Shown here piece by piece: positions 18,960 through 29,525 of a stretch of DNA of 64,000 nt. The stretch is from Rhizobium mesosinicum (lineage in GTDB: Bacteria > Pseudomonadota > Alphaproteobacteria > Rhizobiales > Rhizobiaceae), in contig NZ_JAEUAK010000001.1 in NCBI RefSeq assembly GCF_019511345.1, positions 434,001 to 498,000 of the forward strand, in the 5' to 3' direction. The notes beneath the pieces were generated by a model, which ran no database searches, had not been told where the DNA came from, and saw only the letters and a program-made list of their open reading frames with translations. Position 1 is the first letter of the stretch. Every line of letters begins with the position of its first letter. The translations under genes and the position numbers were made by a program.

Positions 18960-21900
18960 ACTTCTCCGCCTGGTCGATCCGAAACCCGGTCCCCGCCGTC
19001 CTTCTGTTCGTCCTGCTGACCGCAACCGGCCTGATCGCCTTCGACCGGCTGTCGGTGCAGAATTTTCCAGACATGGATCTTCCGACCATTCAGATCAACG
19101 CCACGCTCGAGGGCGCTGCCCCGGCTCAACTTGAGACTGATGTCGCCCGCAAGATCGAGGATAAACTCGCCTCGCTGAGCCTTCTCGACCACATCGCGAC
19201 GACGATCACGGACGGGACTGTCGCGATCAATGTGTCGTTTCAGCTCGGCAAGAACAGTGAGGAAGCACTGAACGAAGTGCGCAACGCGGTCGATAGCGCA
19301 GGCAGGGAGCTTCCGTCAGCCATGCAGGCGCCGAATGTGACGAGGGACACGGTCCAGGGGTCGACACTCGCCACCTACGCTGTGAGGTCCACAAGGCTCG
19401 ACCAGGCCGAACTTTCCTGGTTTGTCGACAATGCCATGACGAAGGCGCTGCTTGCCGTTGCCGGCGTCGGAAGTGTCAACCGCGTCGGCGGCATCGACCG
19501 TGAGATCCATGTCGACCTCGACCCGCAGCTCATGAGCGCCCTCAATATTGGCGCGGCGACCATCTCTTCGCGCCTGAAATCCATGCAGTCCGACGCGTCG
19601 GGCGGGCGGGCAGAGATCGGGAACGCCAAACAAGCAGTCAGGACGCTTGGAGCCGTTTCCTCGATCGAGGAGTTGAAGAAGGTAGCCGTTCCGCTTCCGA
19701 ACGGAACGCTTGCGCGGCTCGACGAAATCGGCACGGTCACGGACAGCTTTGCCGACCGTTCTTCGATTGCCTATCTCGACGGTGAACCAGTAATCGCTGT
19801 TCAGATCAAACGCTCGAATGGCTTTTCGGATACGGCCGTCGCAGCGTCGATCGAGAGGGCGATGAAGGACTTCGCCAAGGCCAATCCCGATGTCGAGATC
19901 GTCGAAGCCTACAGTACGGTGGCCCCGATCGTCGAAAATTATGACGGGTCGATGCATATGCTCTTCGAAGGTGCCATCCTCGCGGTTGTCGTGGTCTGGT
20001 TGTTCCTGCGCGACTGGCGCGCGACTTTCCTGTCCGCAGTGGCACTGCCTCTGTCCGTCATCCCGACCTTTCTCATCATGTATCTGGCCGATTTCAGCCT
20101 CAACACCGTCACGTTGCTCGCGCTTTCGCTTGTTGTGAGTATTCTCGTCGATGATGCGATCGTGGAGATCGAGAACATCGCCCGCCACCTGCAGATGGGT
20201 AAGCCGCCAAGGCAGGCGGCACTCGAGGCGGCCGACGAGATCGGCCTTGCAGTCATTGCCACGACACTGACGCTCGTGGCGGTCTTCCTGCCAACGGCTT
20301 TCATGAACGGTATTCCAGGTCTGATCTTCCGACAGTTCGGGATTACCGCAGCCGTTGCCGTTCTCGCCTCGCTGCTGGTTGCGCGCCTTTTGACGCCAAT
20401 GATGGCCGCCTCCATGATGAAGAGATACCTCGCCGAAACCAAGGATGGGCGGATCATGCGCGCCTATATCGGCGTTATCAAAATGTGCCTGCGGCACCGC
20501 ATACCGACGGTGATCGGCGTCCTGCTTTTTCTCGGCCTCTCTCTGGCGACGATTCCCCTGCTCAGTTCGGGCTTTCTGCCACCGTCGGAGGAAGCACAGA
20601 CGCAAGTCACCATCACGTTGCAACCTGGCACCACCATCGAGCAGACGGACATGACCGCGCGGCGCGCCGCCGATATCGTCTCCCGCCTGCAGGACGTGAC
20701 ACGCGTCTTCACCGCCGTCGGAAGCGTCTCGTCGAGCGATCTTCTGGATTCCGCCACGACAATCAATACGGCGACTGCCTCGCTTGTCGTCAACTTGAAG
20801 AAAATCGACGAACGGAAGCGCAGTCAGCTGGACATCGAAAACGATATTCGACGGGCGCTCGACGTCCTGCCCGGTGCGCGGATCGAGATTGGCACAGGCG
20901 GCAATGGCACAAGGCTGGATATTACACTTGCCAGCGACGATCCCGGCGCCCTCGACAAGGCGGCCAACGCGCTGGAGGAACAGTTGCGGACCCTGCCGGG
21001 CATCGGCGCCGTGACGTCCAGTGCCTCGCTGCAAACCCCGGAAATCCAAATCATACCGGATCTCGATCGCGCTGCAGCTCTCGGGGTGACCACAGAATCG
21101 ATTTCCGAGACGGTTAGAGTGGCAACCAGCGGCGACTATTCCCCGACTCTTGCCAAACTCAACCTGCCGCAACGCCAACTCGCCATCAGAGTGCGCTTTG
21201 ATCCGGCCAATCGAACCACACTCGACCATATCGCCAATTTCCGGGTCGCCGGCAGCAGAGGCAGCGTCGACCTCGGCTCGATTGCCGATATTCGTATCGA
21301 TGCGAGCCCGTCGGAGATCAGCCGCATCGATCGATTCCGGAACGTCACGATCTCGATCGAGCTCAATGGCCGCATCCTGGGCGACGTCTATCGCGAGGCT
21401 CAGGCGACGCCAGCGCTGCGCAATCTTCCCAACAATGTCAGGCTTGTCGAGCAGGGCGAGCTGCAACGCAGCTCCGAACTCTTCGAAAGTTTCGGCCTTG
21501 CCATGGCAGTCGGCGTGTTCTGCATCTACGCCGTTCTGGTCCTTCTCTTCCATGACTTCCTCCAGCCTTTGACGATCCTGGCAGCACTTCCGTTGTCGCT
21601 CGGCGGCGCCCTGCTTCCGCTCGTGCTGACCGGTACCAGTTTCTCCATGCCGGTTGTCATCGGTCTCCTGATGCTGATGGGGGTGGTGACAAAGAACTCC
21701 ATCCTGCTGGTCGAATACGCAATCATGTCACGACGTGCGGGCCTCCAACGCTTCGACGCGCTTGTCGATGCCTGCCACAAGCGCGCCCGTCCAATCGTCA
21801 TGACGACGATTGCGATGGCATGCGGCATGCTCCCCGTAGCGCTCAGCCTCAGTGGCGGCGACGCGAGCTTTCGCCAGCCGATGGCCATCGTCGTCATCGG

Positions 21901-22036
21901 CGGTCTGTTGACCTCGACTATCCTCAGTCTCGTGGTCATTCCCGTTATCTTCACCTTCGTCGATGATTTCCTCCATGTCCTCACGCGGATTGCAGGTGCA
22001 AAGCAAGGCCGGGATTTGCCGGCATGCGGCGAGTAG
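18956..22036 (+). CDS. RND multidrug efflux transporter (HAE-1 type)
   Basis: Inner-membrane proton-driven pump of 1026 residues, the usual length for AcrB/MdtB relatives. The first membrane segment begins near residue 10, and the two large periplasmic loops each follow the first helix of a half. The proton-relay aspartates are in LVDDAIVEIEN near residue 400, and GVVTKNSILLVEYA in the second half is the equivalent region. It is translated with the adaptor gene through an ATGA overlap. The drug range cannot be told from sequence. Confidence 0.93.
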   Translation: MNFSAWSIRNPVPAVLLFVLLTATGLIAFDRLSVQNFPDMDLPTIQINATLEGAAPAQLETDVARKIEDKLASLSLLDHIATTITDGTVAINVSFQLGKNSEEALNEVRNAVDSAGRELPSAMQAPNVTRDTVQGSTLATYAVRSTRLDQAELSWFVDNAMTKALLAVAGVGSVNRVGGIDREIHVDLDPQLMSALNIGAATISSRLKSMQSDASGGRAEIGNAKQAVRTLGAVSSIEELKKVAVPLPNGTLARLDEIGTVTDSFADRSSIAYLDGEPVIAVQIKRSNGFSDTAVAASIERAMKDFAKANPDVEIVEAYSTVAPIVENYDGSMHMLFEGAILAVVVVWLFLRDWRATFLSAVALPLSVIPTFLIMYLADFSLNTVTLLALSLVVSILVDDAIVEIENIARHLQMGKPPRQAALEAADEIGLAVIATTLTLVAVFLPTAFMNGIPGLIFRQFGITAAVAVLASLLVARLLTPMMAASMMKRYLAETKDGRIMRAYIGVIKMCLRHRIPTVIGVLLFLGLSLATIPLLSSGFLPPSEEAQTQVTITLQPGTTIEQTDMTARRAADIVSRLQDVTRVFTAVGSVSSSDLLDSATTINTATASLVVNLKKIDERKRSQLDIENDIRRALDVLPGARIEIGTGGNGTRLDITLASDDPGALDKAANALEEQLRTLPGIGAVTSSASLQTPEIQIIPDLDRAAALGVTTESISETVRVATSGDYSPTLAKLNLPQRQLAIRVRFDPANRTTLDHIANFRVAGSRGSVDLGSIADIRIDASPSEISRIDRFRNVTISIELNGRILGDVYREAQATPALRNLPNNVRLVEQGELQRSSELFESFGLAMAVGVFCIYAVLVLLFHDFLQPLTILAALPLSLGGALLPLVLTGTSFSMPVVIGLLMLMGVVTKNSILLVEYAIMSRRAGLQRFDALVDACHKRARPIVMTTIAMACGMLPVALSLSGGDASFRQPMAIVVIGGLLTSTILSLVVIPVIFTFVDDFLHVLTRIAGAKQGRDLPACGE

Positions 22037-22236
22037 AAGGTATCGGCTCTATCCGAGCCGCTGTTGCGAAGAGACGCACCGAAGCTCGTACATAAGACCA
22101 TGCAGGTGAGACGCCGTCTCACGGATGCGGCAAATCAGCATCGCCCCTTCTGATAGACTGTCGAGGAATGCCCAATCCGGCACCTGAGGTGCTGCCGACG
22201 CATGGACAAGGAAACATCCGGCATCAGCTTCACGGC
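22037..22236. other. Intergenic stretch with a palindrome
   Basis: Non-coding stretch after the pump gene. It holds GTGAGAC-GCC-GTCTCAC at 22106-22122, a perfect 7-base inverted repeat without a T-run, which could end the pump transcript. The convergent terminator follows at 22237. Nothing else was recognised. Confidence 0.4.
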
Positions 22237-22267
22237 AAAAACCGCCGACATCCAAGATGTCGGCGGT
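22237..22267 (-). terminator. Rho-independent terminator of the lipoprotein operon
   Basis: A 12-base perfect stem ACCGCCGACATC / GATGTCGGCGGT with a 3-base loop is followed on the minus strand by five T. It lies 77 bases after the stop of the DUF3313-like gene. Confidence 0.85.
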
Positions 22268-22343
22268 AACGGATCATTGCGAATTAAAACAGGATCTGCA
22301 TGGCACATCAAGCGGCCGATGCATCAGTAGCCGGCCATCTTTG

Positions 22344-23225
22344 TTACGGCGACCATTGGCCGACGACCGTCGGTCGTTTGTCCGTCCAGGACGGAGGCAG
22401 GCCAATTTGCGAGCCCGCGAAGTCCTTCAGGCCGGGCGACCGGCCGAACCGCTCGCAAGCCGGATATTTTGGTCTTCCGCCGAGGCCGGACTTGATTTTC
22501 TGGGCAGAAGGGATTTTCGGCAGCCCCTTATAGGGCGTCTTGCCAGTGACGAGCATTTTTGAGAAGTCGCTTCCGAAACTCGACGCGAGTGAGTAGGCGT
22601 CGCCGATCTGGGAAACACGTGCACTCGTGGTGATAGCGTTGGCGCCCTTGGCCCAGACCATGGCGCCCACCTGCCTGCCGTCCCTTGTCGTCGCTTCAGC
22701 TTCGACCGCCAGGCCTCCGAGGCCTATTGGCAGTCGGGGAACCGGGACGGGAATGACGAACGATGCTCCGAGCGACGTCGCGGTCGACAGGCCGGCAGCC
22801 GTGGCGCTGGTCGCCACGATACGGGTGACGGTTGCGTGAACGACGACATCGGCGTTCTCCCTCTGGTCGACGACCTGGAAACGATCGCTGACGCCAACGC
22901 AGAGGGCGCGGCTGATCACATTGGCAACAAGGGCCTGGTCGGAAGGCTTCTTGATCGAAAGCGCAGCGGTCGGCGAAACCGTGGTTGGTTCGATATATAT
23001 CGTCTTGTTCGCCACGAGATCGCCTGGATCGACTTTGAATTTCGCCTTTGTGAATTTGCCGTTGTTCGATGTGAGGCCGTCATAGGATGTTAGCGTGTTG
23101 GCCTGTTCGAGCGGCACCGCAGCGCAACTCGTGACAGCCGTTGACAACAGGCAGGCAAACAGGCCCGGCGCGATCCGCCCCCATTGGGGTCGAATGCCCG
23201 CCGGACGAATTCCGGAATGCGTCAT
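22344..23225 (-). CDS. DUF3313-like lipoprotein
   Basis: Predicted lipoprotein of 293 residues. A hydrophobic signal of about 20 residues ends in a lipobox VTSC near residue 34. The region after it (LTSYDGLTSNNG, then DLVANKTIYIEP) resembles DUF3313 proteins of unknown function. A Gly/Ala-rich middle part and a Pro/Gly-rich tail after residue 235 follow. AGGAG precedes the ATG. It lies 42 bases after the patatin-like gene on the same strand, so the two lipoproteins are probably made together. Confidence 0.6.
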   Translation of the reverse strand: MTHSGIRPAGIRPQWGRIAPGLFACLLSTAVTSCAAVPLEQANTLTSYDGLTSNNGKFTKAKFKVDPGDLVANKTIYIEPTTVSPTAALSIKKPSDQALVANVISRALCVGVSDRFQVVDQRENADVVVHATVTRIVATSATAAGLSTATSLGASFVIPVPVPRLPIGLGGLAVEAEATTRDGRQVGAMVWAKGANAITTSARVSQIGDAYSLASSFGSDFSKMLVTGKTPYKGLPKIPSAQKIKSGLGGRPKYPACERFGRSPGLKDFAGSQIGLPPSWTDKRPTVVGQWSP

Positions 23226-23267
23226 TTGGTTCTCCTGTGGTTGATAAGGAAGGGAGGGACGGCACGG

Positions 23268-24449
23268 TTATTGCGTCGCTTGGGCGGACTGCGCGGCGGC
23301 GAGATCCGTAAAGATAGGCTTGTCCTTCCACAGACTGCCGCTCGCCATTTTCGCGTATCCGAGGTTGTAGACGGCGCGCATGTAGTCGGTATTGAACGGG
23401 TCGGTCATCGTGTAGGGAATCTGCGCATCGATAGAGGCGACGCGGAATCGAATACCGTTCTTCTGGGCGTAGACGTAGGTGGCCACCAGCGCACTGCGTG
23501 TCTGCGCCTTGATGAGAGCCGTACTCGCCCTCGCCATGACAGCAAGAGTATTGTTCGTCGTCGTCGAGAATTCAGGCATCAATGCGTTGTTGACGATGAC
23601 ATACATGTTGAGCTTGAGATCCTTGGGCCAGGCGTCATTCTGCGGATTGACCATCCATCCCTCCGGGATCGTCAGAACCTGCGACGATGCCCCCCCGTCT
23701 GAGTGCATTTCCTCGAACGCCTGTCCGCCGGCGGTGGCCTTGATCAGCACGGCCGGGAATATGCCGGGTATGCTGGCCGAGGCGATGATGACGTCCCGGA
23801 ACAGCTTCAGCGCGTCGGGCCGGCCGCTGTTGGCGATGGCCCCCATGTTCCAGATGACCGCTCTTTGGGAATCGAGATTGGTGGTCAGGACAAAAAGGCG
23901 CCGTCCCCTACGGTACTCGCTTGCAATTTTTGCCAAAATGTCCGGCGTCAGATGGCGTTCGACCATCCGGCGAAGCGGCGCCTCTTTTAGCAGGCTCGGC
24001 CCAAGCAGGCCCTTCGGCAGGAAATCGGCATCGACCAGCGTCTTGGCGACGCCGCTCGTGTAGAGGTCGACGAGGGTATCGTCGTAGGTCCGGCCGAGGA
24101 AGGCATAGGGGGCAATCAACGCGCCCGTGCTGACGCCGCTGACGACGTCAAATTCCGGCCGTCCCTTGTCCGACCAGGCTTTCAGCGCCCCGACGCTGAA
24201 AGCGCCTGCAGCGCCGCCACCGGACAACACCAGGTAATTGGCATCCTTGCGCCTTGGGATCGTCAACCACGCAGAGCTGTCGAAGCGTGTCGAGTCCGCA
24301 TAGATGCGGATGTCGCCGAATCCTTCGATATTGGCATTTGCCGCAGCCTTCGGTGTGTAGGCAACTCGGTCCGGCGCCATACAGCCGGCCAGAAGAGCCA
24401 GCGTGAAGATGGCTATCAGTCGAATCACGTTTGTAGCCCTGTCCTTCAT
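23268..24449 (-). CDS. Patatin-like phospholipase lipoprotein
   Basis: Predicted membrane-anchored acyl hydrolase, 393 residues, with a lipobox LLAGC near residue 22. The patatin catalytic features are complete: oxyanion loop SGGGAAGAFSVG, nucleophile Ser in GVSTG, and the catalytic Asp in SDGGAS near residue 250. The likely action is hydrolysis of phospholipid or other acyl esters at the envelope. It is the first of a two-gene lipoprotein unit with the DUF3313-like gene. Confidence 0.85.
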   Translation of the reverse strand: MKDRATNVIRLIAIFTLALLAGCMAPDRVAYTPKAAANANIEGFGDIRIYADSTRFDSSAWLTIPRRKDANYLVLSGGGAAGAFSVGALKAWSDKGRPEFDVVSGVSTGALIAPYAFLGRTYDDTLVDLYTSGVAKTLVDADFLPKGLLGPSLLKEAPLRRMVERHLTPDILAKIASEYRRGRRLFVLTTNLDSQRAVIWNMGAIANSGRPDALKLFRDVIIASASIPGIFPAVLIKATAGGQAFEEMHSDGGASSQVLTIPEGWMVNPQNDAWPKDLKLNMYVIVNNALMPEFSTTTNNTLAVMARASTALIKAQTRSALVATYVYAQKNGIRFRVASIDAQIPYTMTDPFNTDYMRAVYNLGYAKMASGSLWKDKPIFTDLAAAQSAQATQ

Positions 24450-24881
24450 TCGGCCTTGGCCAGCAGTGCGGCAAGACTGCCGCCGGCCGCGTCGACACGT
24501 CCTTTAGGATCGCGTCTGTTGGCATTAATCTGGATTCGCGATTGCCTTGGGTTTCATTATGTTAAGATACGCTGCATCGTCGGCGGCCGACCCGAAAGCG
24601 AAGTCATCGTCGAACACTGATATGTCAAAGGCGGCAGATTCTGAATCAATTGAGCCCGCGCTCGCGCATAGGTTCACGCGCACGGGCCTCACCGACTGCT
24701 CATCGAGAACCGGTCAAAAGATGTTGCAATCGTAGAATGACGAAGGACGGTATGGGGCCTTGCGGGATCCCACGGCTGGTGGATAGCGCCTGAGCGGCGT
24801 GTCTTGATCGTCCTGACGCTACACGAGCCCGTGTGGCACGGATCGATTTCGGCGTAAGCTTGCGACACCGTCCTTGATTTT
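24450..24881. other. Intergenic region, no feature recognised
   Basis: 432 bases between two minus-strand genes. It must hold the promoter of the patatin gene on its left side. Short open frames lack ribosome sites and family resemblance. No clear repeat or hairpin was seen. Confidence 0.4.
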
Positions 24882-27101
24882 CTATCCGAGACGGTGAAGA
24901 CCCTTCTGCCACGGCTCGGAATTGCCCATGAAAGGTGGTTTCAGCGCAGATAGGTATCCGCCGATATGTTCGCCGCCCATTGGCTTGCTAAACAAATAAC
25001 CTTGGAGTGTGGAACAGCCCATTTCCAGCAAGCACATTGCCTGTCGATGGGTTTCTACACCTTCTGCGGTGACTTTCATTTTAAGTTTCCGCGCCAGATT
25101 GAGCACCAGTTCAACGATTGCCAGGCTCGATTCATCCTCAAGCATGGTGTCGATAAAGCTTTTGTCGATCTTGATGATATCGACAGGCAAGCTCCGTAAA
25201 TGAGTCAGTGACGCATAGCCCGTCCCAAAGTCATCGAGCGCAACAGCCAGGCCTTTTTTCCGCAAACGCTGGAGCGTTGTTGCAACGGTATCTTCCAAAC
25301 CCTGCAGGAATACTGTTTCCGTCACTTCAAGCACCAGCTTGTCGAAGGGAATGCCTCTCGACGTAAACGCGGCAACAATCCGGCTTTCCAGATCACCTCT
25401 CATGAAATCGGAGGCACAGACATTCAGTCCGACCCGCCCGAAATCCAGCCCACGGTCCATCCAGGTGCGGATATCGGTCGCGACACGCTCGAGCATGCGC
25501 GTGGTGATGTGATGGGACACGCTTGAGTCCGTAAACGCCTCGTGAAACTGCGCAGCCGGCAGGATTGAGCCATCCGGGCGCTGCATTCTCGCAAGCGCCT
25601 CAAATGCCCACACTTGACCGTCAGCGCAGCGAACGAGTGGCTGATAGTGCGGCACCATCCGATGCTCATTGAGTGCCAGTTCCACCTCCCGAACGACCTG
25701 AATGCGATGGGCTATCGTCGAACGCAGGCTGGGCTTATATTGGACGTAGCTGCCGCGCCGTGTTTCCTTGGCGTGGTAAAGGGCAAAGTCGGCGTTTTGC
25801 GAAAGCGTCGCCGCATCCATTTCACATTCAGAAATCGCGCCGCCTAAGGTTATCATCGGATTTATCGTCGACCCGCCGACTTCCAGGGGGCGGCCGATAT
25901 ATTCGATCAGATGTCGCGCGAGTGACCGCATGCGCCCCGCGCTTGCGGGTCCCTCAAGAATAACGCAGAACTCGTCACCGCCGAGACGAAACACCTTTCC
26001 ACGCCGTCCGAGGCGCTCGTCCAGACGTGACGCCACGCCTTTCAGCAACAGGTCACCTGTTGCGTGGCCAAGAATATCATTTACCTGCTTGAGACGATCG
26101 ACATCGATCAGCAACAAACCGATGGATTGAACGTCCGCCGCTGCAAGCCTCTGCATATGCGCATTGTAGGCGGCGCGGTTTGCTAGTCCGGTTAACGGAT
26201 CGGCGTTTGCTGCTTGGAGCAGACGTTGCTCGTAGCGCACTTTTTCCGAAACATCCTGAACAATGCCGAACAGACGTCTTGGCTCGCCTTGCAGATGCTC
26301 GATATCACTGACGACGCGAATCCATCGTTCCTGTCCTTCCGGCGTGATGATGCGATACTCCTTGTCAATGCCGGTTCCGGAGCCATTCAGGATGTCGCGG
26401 ATCCTGCCCCGGACACTTTCACGTTCTTCGGGAGCGTAACAGGCAATCACCTCCTCCGAGGTCATGTGTTTGCCGATCGGCAGCCCAACCGTGCGGTATA
26501 TTTGATCCGACCAGATGATCGCACCGGTATTAAGGTCCATCTCAAAGCCTCCGACCTTGGCAGAGCGCTCGGTCTGTTCAAACCGAGCCTGCTTGAGCTG
26601 GAGTTCACGTTGCTGCTCTTTCAGCAAGCTTTGCTGACGATGTTCCCGGATAAGCGCTACCACGACGCTCGCCAAACTATAGAGCTGTTCGATGTCGCGA
26701 TCGCCGAAACGGCGGATCTTCGTGTCAAGGACACAAAAACTGCCGTAACAAGTCTTCCCTTCCGAAAGTGGAACCCCTGCATAAAACTGGACGGAAGAAC
26801 TTGTGACGAACGTGTTTGCGTAAAAACGGGAGTCTTTGCTGGCATCTTCAACGACGAGCGGTGCCCCTGTTTCCACGACGTGGCCGCAAAAGGAATGCTC
26901 ACGTGGCGCCTCTTTCAAAGGGAAGCCTTGCCGAGCCTTGAACCATTGCCGATGCTCATCGACGAACGAAATCAAAGCCATTGGCATATCGAACATGCTG
27001 CAGGCCAGGCGTACGATAGCGTCGAACTCCGTCGTCGGCGGCGTATCGAGAATGCTGGCCTCGTAAAGAAGGTTCAACCTCTCGTCTTCGGTAAGTGACA
27101 T
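24882..27101 (-). CDS. GAF-PAS-GGDEF-EAL cyclic-di-GMP signalling protein
   Basis: Cytoplasmic protein of 739 residues without membrane segments. Domain order: GAF (about 1-160; HSFCGHVVET, FYAGVPL), PAS (about 175-290), diguanylate cyclase (about 300-455; RLGGDEFCVIL) and phosphodiesterase (about 470-725; FEALARMQ, DDFGTGYASL, TAEGVE). Both GGDEF and EAL motifs are intact, so it may make and break cyclic di-GMP, with the balance set by the sensory domains. It stands alone on the minus strand. Confidence 0.9.
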   Translation of the reverse strand: MSLTEDERLNLLYEASILDTPPTTEFDAIVRLACSMFDMPMALISFVDEHRQWFKARQGFPLKEAPREHSFCGHVVETGAPLVVEDASKDSRFYANTFVTSSSVQFYAGVPLSEGKTCYGSFCVLDTKIRRFGDRDIEQLYSLASVVVALIREHRQQSLLKEQQRELQLKQARFEQTERSAKVGGFEMDLNTGAIIWSDQIYRTVGLPIGKHMTSEEVIACYAPEERESVRGRIRDILNGSGTGIDKEYRIITPEGQERWIRVVSDIEHLQGEPRRLFGIVQDVSEKVRYEQRLLQAANADPLTGLANRAAYNAHMQRLAAADVQSIGLLLIDVDRLKQVNDILGHATGDLLLKGVASRLDERLGRRGKVFRLGGDEFCVILEGPASAGRMRSLARHLIEYIGRPLEVGGSTINPMITLGGAISECEMDAATLSQNADFALYHAKETRRGSYVQYKPSLRSTIAHRIQVVREVELALNEHRMVPHYQPLVRCADGQVWAFEALARMQRPDGSILPAAQFHEAFTDSSVSHHITTRMLERVATDIRTWMDRGLDFGRVGLNVCASDFMRGDLESRIVAAFTSRGIPFDKLVLEVTETVFLQGLEDTVATTLQRLRKKGLAVALDDFGTGYASLTHLRSLPVDIIKIDKSFIDTMLEDESSLAIVELVLNLARKLKMKVTAEGVETHRQAMCLLEMGCSTLQGYLFSKPMGGEHIGGYLSALKPPFMGNSEPWQKGLHRLG

Positions 27102-27273
27102 GCGACCTTACTCCTCGCAGTGCCGAGTGAGTGAGACCCTTCATGGATCATAGAAGCGGACGAACTTGCCGCCGACGGGGAAAACGACGATATCTCATGG
27201 CCGAATATCGCACAGCGACATTCACAGGCGGCATGTCACGAGTCTCTCGTTCCTATCCAATTCCTGAGATGAT

Positions 27274-29061
27274 TTAGAATTCATCCCAATCAGACGTCAG
27301 CGCGACAGCAGCCGACCCGCGTTGGACGGATGCGGCGGGCGAGCTACGAACCACTTTGAAAGAAGTGGATGTGGCAGCGTGGCGATCCCCCTGCGTGAGC
27401 GTGGACCCGGATTTCGGTCCGTCCTCGAAGCGGAATTGCTCAAGAAGCGCGAAGAGAGCTGCGGCCTCTCGTGCGAGGCCATGGCTTGCAGCAGTCTGCT
27501 CCTCGACCATCGCGGCATTTTGCTGTGTACCCTGATCGACGGTATTAACGGCCTGGTTGATCTCGCCCAGCGCGGTCGATTGCTCGCGCGCCGCCTCTAC
27601 GATCGCCGTGACGTTGGTATTGATTTCGTGGACCTGACCGGCGATTTCCTGGAGCGCGGATCCGGCATTCGTCACGAGAGCGACCCCGTTTGCGACATAA
27701 GAACCGGACGCTGTAATCAAGCTCTTTATCTCCTTCGCAGCCTTTGCCGACCGCTGCGCCAGCTCACGGACCTCTTGGGCAACGACGGCAAACCCCTTGC
27801 CGGCCTCCCCAGCCCGTGCCGCCTCGACCCCGGCATTGAGCGCTAAAAGATTCGTCTGGAAGGCAATCTCATCGATGACGCCGATGATATTGGAAATTTC
27901 ACTTGAGGAAGTTTCGATCTGGTCCATGGCAGCTATCGCGTCACGCACGACCTGGCCGGAGTGCTGCGCATGGTCTCTGGTTCGCGCCACGAGTTTGCCG
28001 GCTTCCTCGGCACGGCGGCTCGAATCCTTTACCGTCGTCGTGATTTCCTCAAGCGCCGCAGCGGTCTGTTCGACAGATGCGGCCTGCTGTTCCGTGCGCT
28101 TTGCGAGATCGTCGGCAGCCGTGCGGATTTCGTTGGAGCCAGCCGAAATCGCCTTGGCATTTTCGGCCACCATTGCCATCGCGCCCTTCAGCTTCTCAGA
28201 CGCGCTATTAAAGTCGACCCGGAGCCTCTCCAGCGAAGGAATGAAAGGTTTCTGAATCGTCTGCGACAGGTCGCCATCGGCAAAACTGGTCAGGCAACGG
28301 GCAAGTTGTTCGACATTTTCGACACGCGCCGTGACGTCGGTCGCGAATTTCACGACCTTGAAAACTCTGCCGCTCAAATCGAAAATCGGGTTATAGGAGG
28401 CTTGGATAAAAACCTTCCGTCCGCCCTTACCGACCCGCGTGAATTCATCAGCGACCAGTTGGCCGCTCGACAGCTTCCGCCAGAATTCCTTGTAAGCGTC
28501 CGACCTTGCGTAGTCTGCTTCGCAAAACATCGAATGATGTTTGCCCTGGATCTCCGCGAGCGAATACCCGAGAGCGCTGAGGAAATTGTCGTTCGCAGTT
28601 AAAACTTCGCCGGCAGGCGTGAATTCAATGATCGCCTGAGCGCGGGACAATGCGTCGATCTTACCCGCATCCTCGGCCGACTTCAGCTTCTGCACGGTGA
28701 TATCGGTTGCAATCTTGACGACTTTGACCGGTTTTCCGCGCCGGAACACGGGATTGTAGGACGCTTCGATCCAAACCTCGCGTCCGCCCTTGCCGATCCG
28801 CTTGTATTGCTGCTGATCGAATTTCCCGGCTGACAGCTTCGTCCAGAAAGCTTTGTATTCCGCCGAAGATGCATAGGATGGATCGACAAATATGCTATGA
28901 TGTTTTCCAACAATCTCCCCGAGCTCGTAGCCGAGCGCCCTGCAAAAGTTTTCGTTCGCAGTGAGAATCTTGCCCGACAAGTCAAACTCGATCATGGCTT
29001 GCGAATTCGATAGAGCGGCAAGAACCGCGACAGCATTTCCACCACGACCAAGAATACTCAT
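27274..29061 (-). CDS. Soluble twin-PAS methyl-accepting chemotaxis protein
   Basis: Chemoreceptor of 595 residues without membrane segments. Two near-identical PAS domains (about 15-125 and 135-250, each with GKHHS and a GKGGR turn) precede a short HAMP-like linker and the coiled-coil signalling part. The kinase-contact tip is [25 protein letters not shown]. The protein ends in DWDEF, which fits the xWxxF-type tail that binds the CheR and CheB adaptation enzymes. PAS pairs of this type often sense redox or bind flavin or haem; the ligand is unknown. GGGGGA lies before the ATG. Confidence 0.92.
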   Translation of the reverse strand: MSILGRGGNAVAVLAALSNSQAMIEFDLSGKILTANENFCRALGYELGEIVGKHHSIFVDPSYASSAEYKAFWTKLSAGKFDQQQYKRIGKGGREVWIEASYNPVFRRGKPVKVVKIATDITVQKLKSAEDAGKIDALSRAQAIIEFTPAGEVLTANDNFLSALGYSLAEIQGKHHSMFCEADYARSDAYKEFWRKLSSGQLVADEFTRVGKGGRKVFIQASYNPIFDLSGRVFKVVKFATDVTARVENVEQLARCLTSFADGDLSQTIQKPFIPSLERLRVDFNSASEKLKGAMAMVAENAKAISAGSNEIRTAADDLAKRTEQQAASVEQTAAALEEITTTVKDSSRRAEEAGKLVARTRDHAQHSGQVVRDAIAAMDQIETSSSEISNIIGVIDEIAFQTNLLALNAGVEAARAGEAGKGFAVVAQEVRELAQRSAKAAKEIKSLITASGSYVANGVALVTNAGSALQEIAGQVHEINTNVTAIVEAAREQSTALGEINQAVNTVDQGTQQNAAMVEEQTAASHGLAREAAALFALLEQFRFEDGPKSGSTLTQGDRHAATSTSFKVVRSSPAASVQRGSAAVALTSDWDEF

Positions 29062-29525
29062 GCGAAATCCCCCAGATTTCCCCGCTGCAATCCAGCTATA
29101 CCGCTAATATTCGCCTATGATCATTAACGCAGATTTAATTGTAAGGTTGATGGTCCGCTCGTGAGGCCGGAATTGTTTGCAGCTGAACATACAGTCAGAA
29201 CTGCTGTTTAACCCCGGACTTTGACGGTGCATATTTCTTTAGAATGAAAGGAGGCGCTGTGGTTCAGGTTCCACACGTTCAGCGCCACGGCGACGGAGGC
29301 AATCCGTCGAGCGATGCACTACAGTCAAGACAGTCAGAAGTCGCCGGCCAGGCGGCACGGATTACGCAGTGACATAGCGGGACAGATTTGGCGAAGGTCG
29401 CAAAGTGCTCGGACCGATAGACGACCTTCGCGCGCCGTATCGCGAGCGCTTTTTCCTGACGCTTCATCAGCCTGCGCGGTCTTAATCCTGGTGCGCGCTG
29501 ACGATACTGGATAGCCAGTTGCGGG
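29062..29525. other. Intergenic region between chemoreceptor and response regulator genes
   Basis: 464 bases. The right part after the regulator stop is GC-rich and the left part AT-rich, as expected for the chemoreceptor promoter. A 42-codon frame after AAAGGAGG near 29244 has no recognisable product. Nothing else was recognised. Confidence 0.4.

Noticed and set aside
19316..21553. Minus-strand open frame of 745 codons
   Set aside because: Antisense to the RND pump; unusual residue content and no domains.
29244..29372. 42-codon frame after AAAGGAGG
   Set aside because: Good ribosome-like sequence but no recognisable product and no support for expression; left as intergenic.
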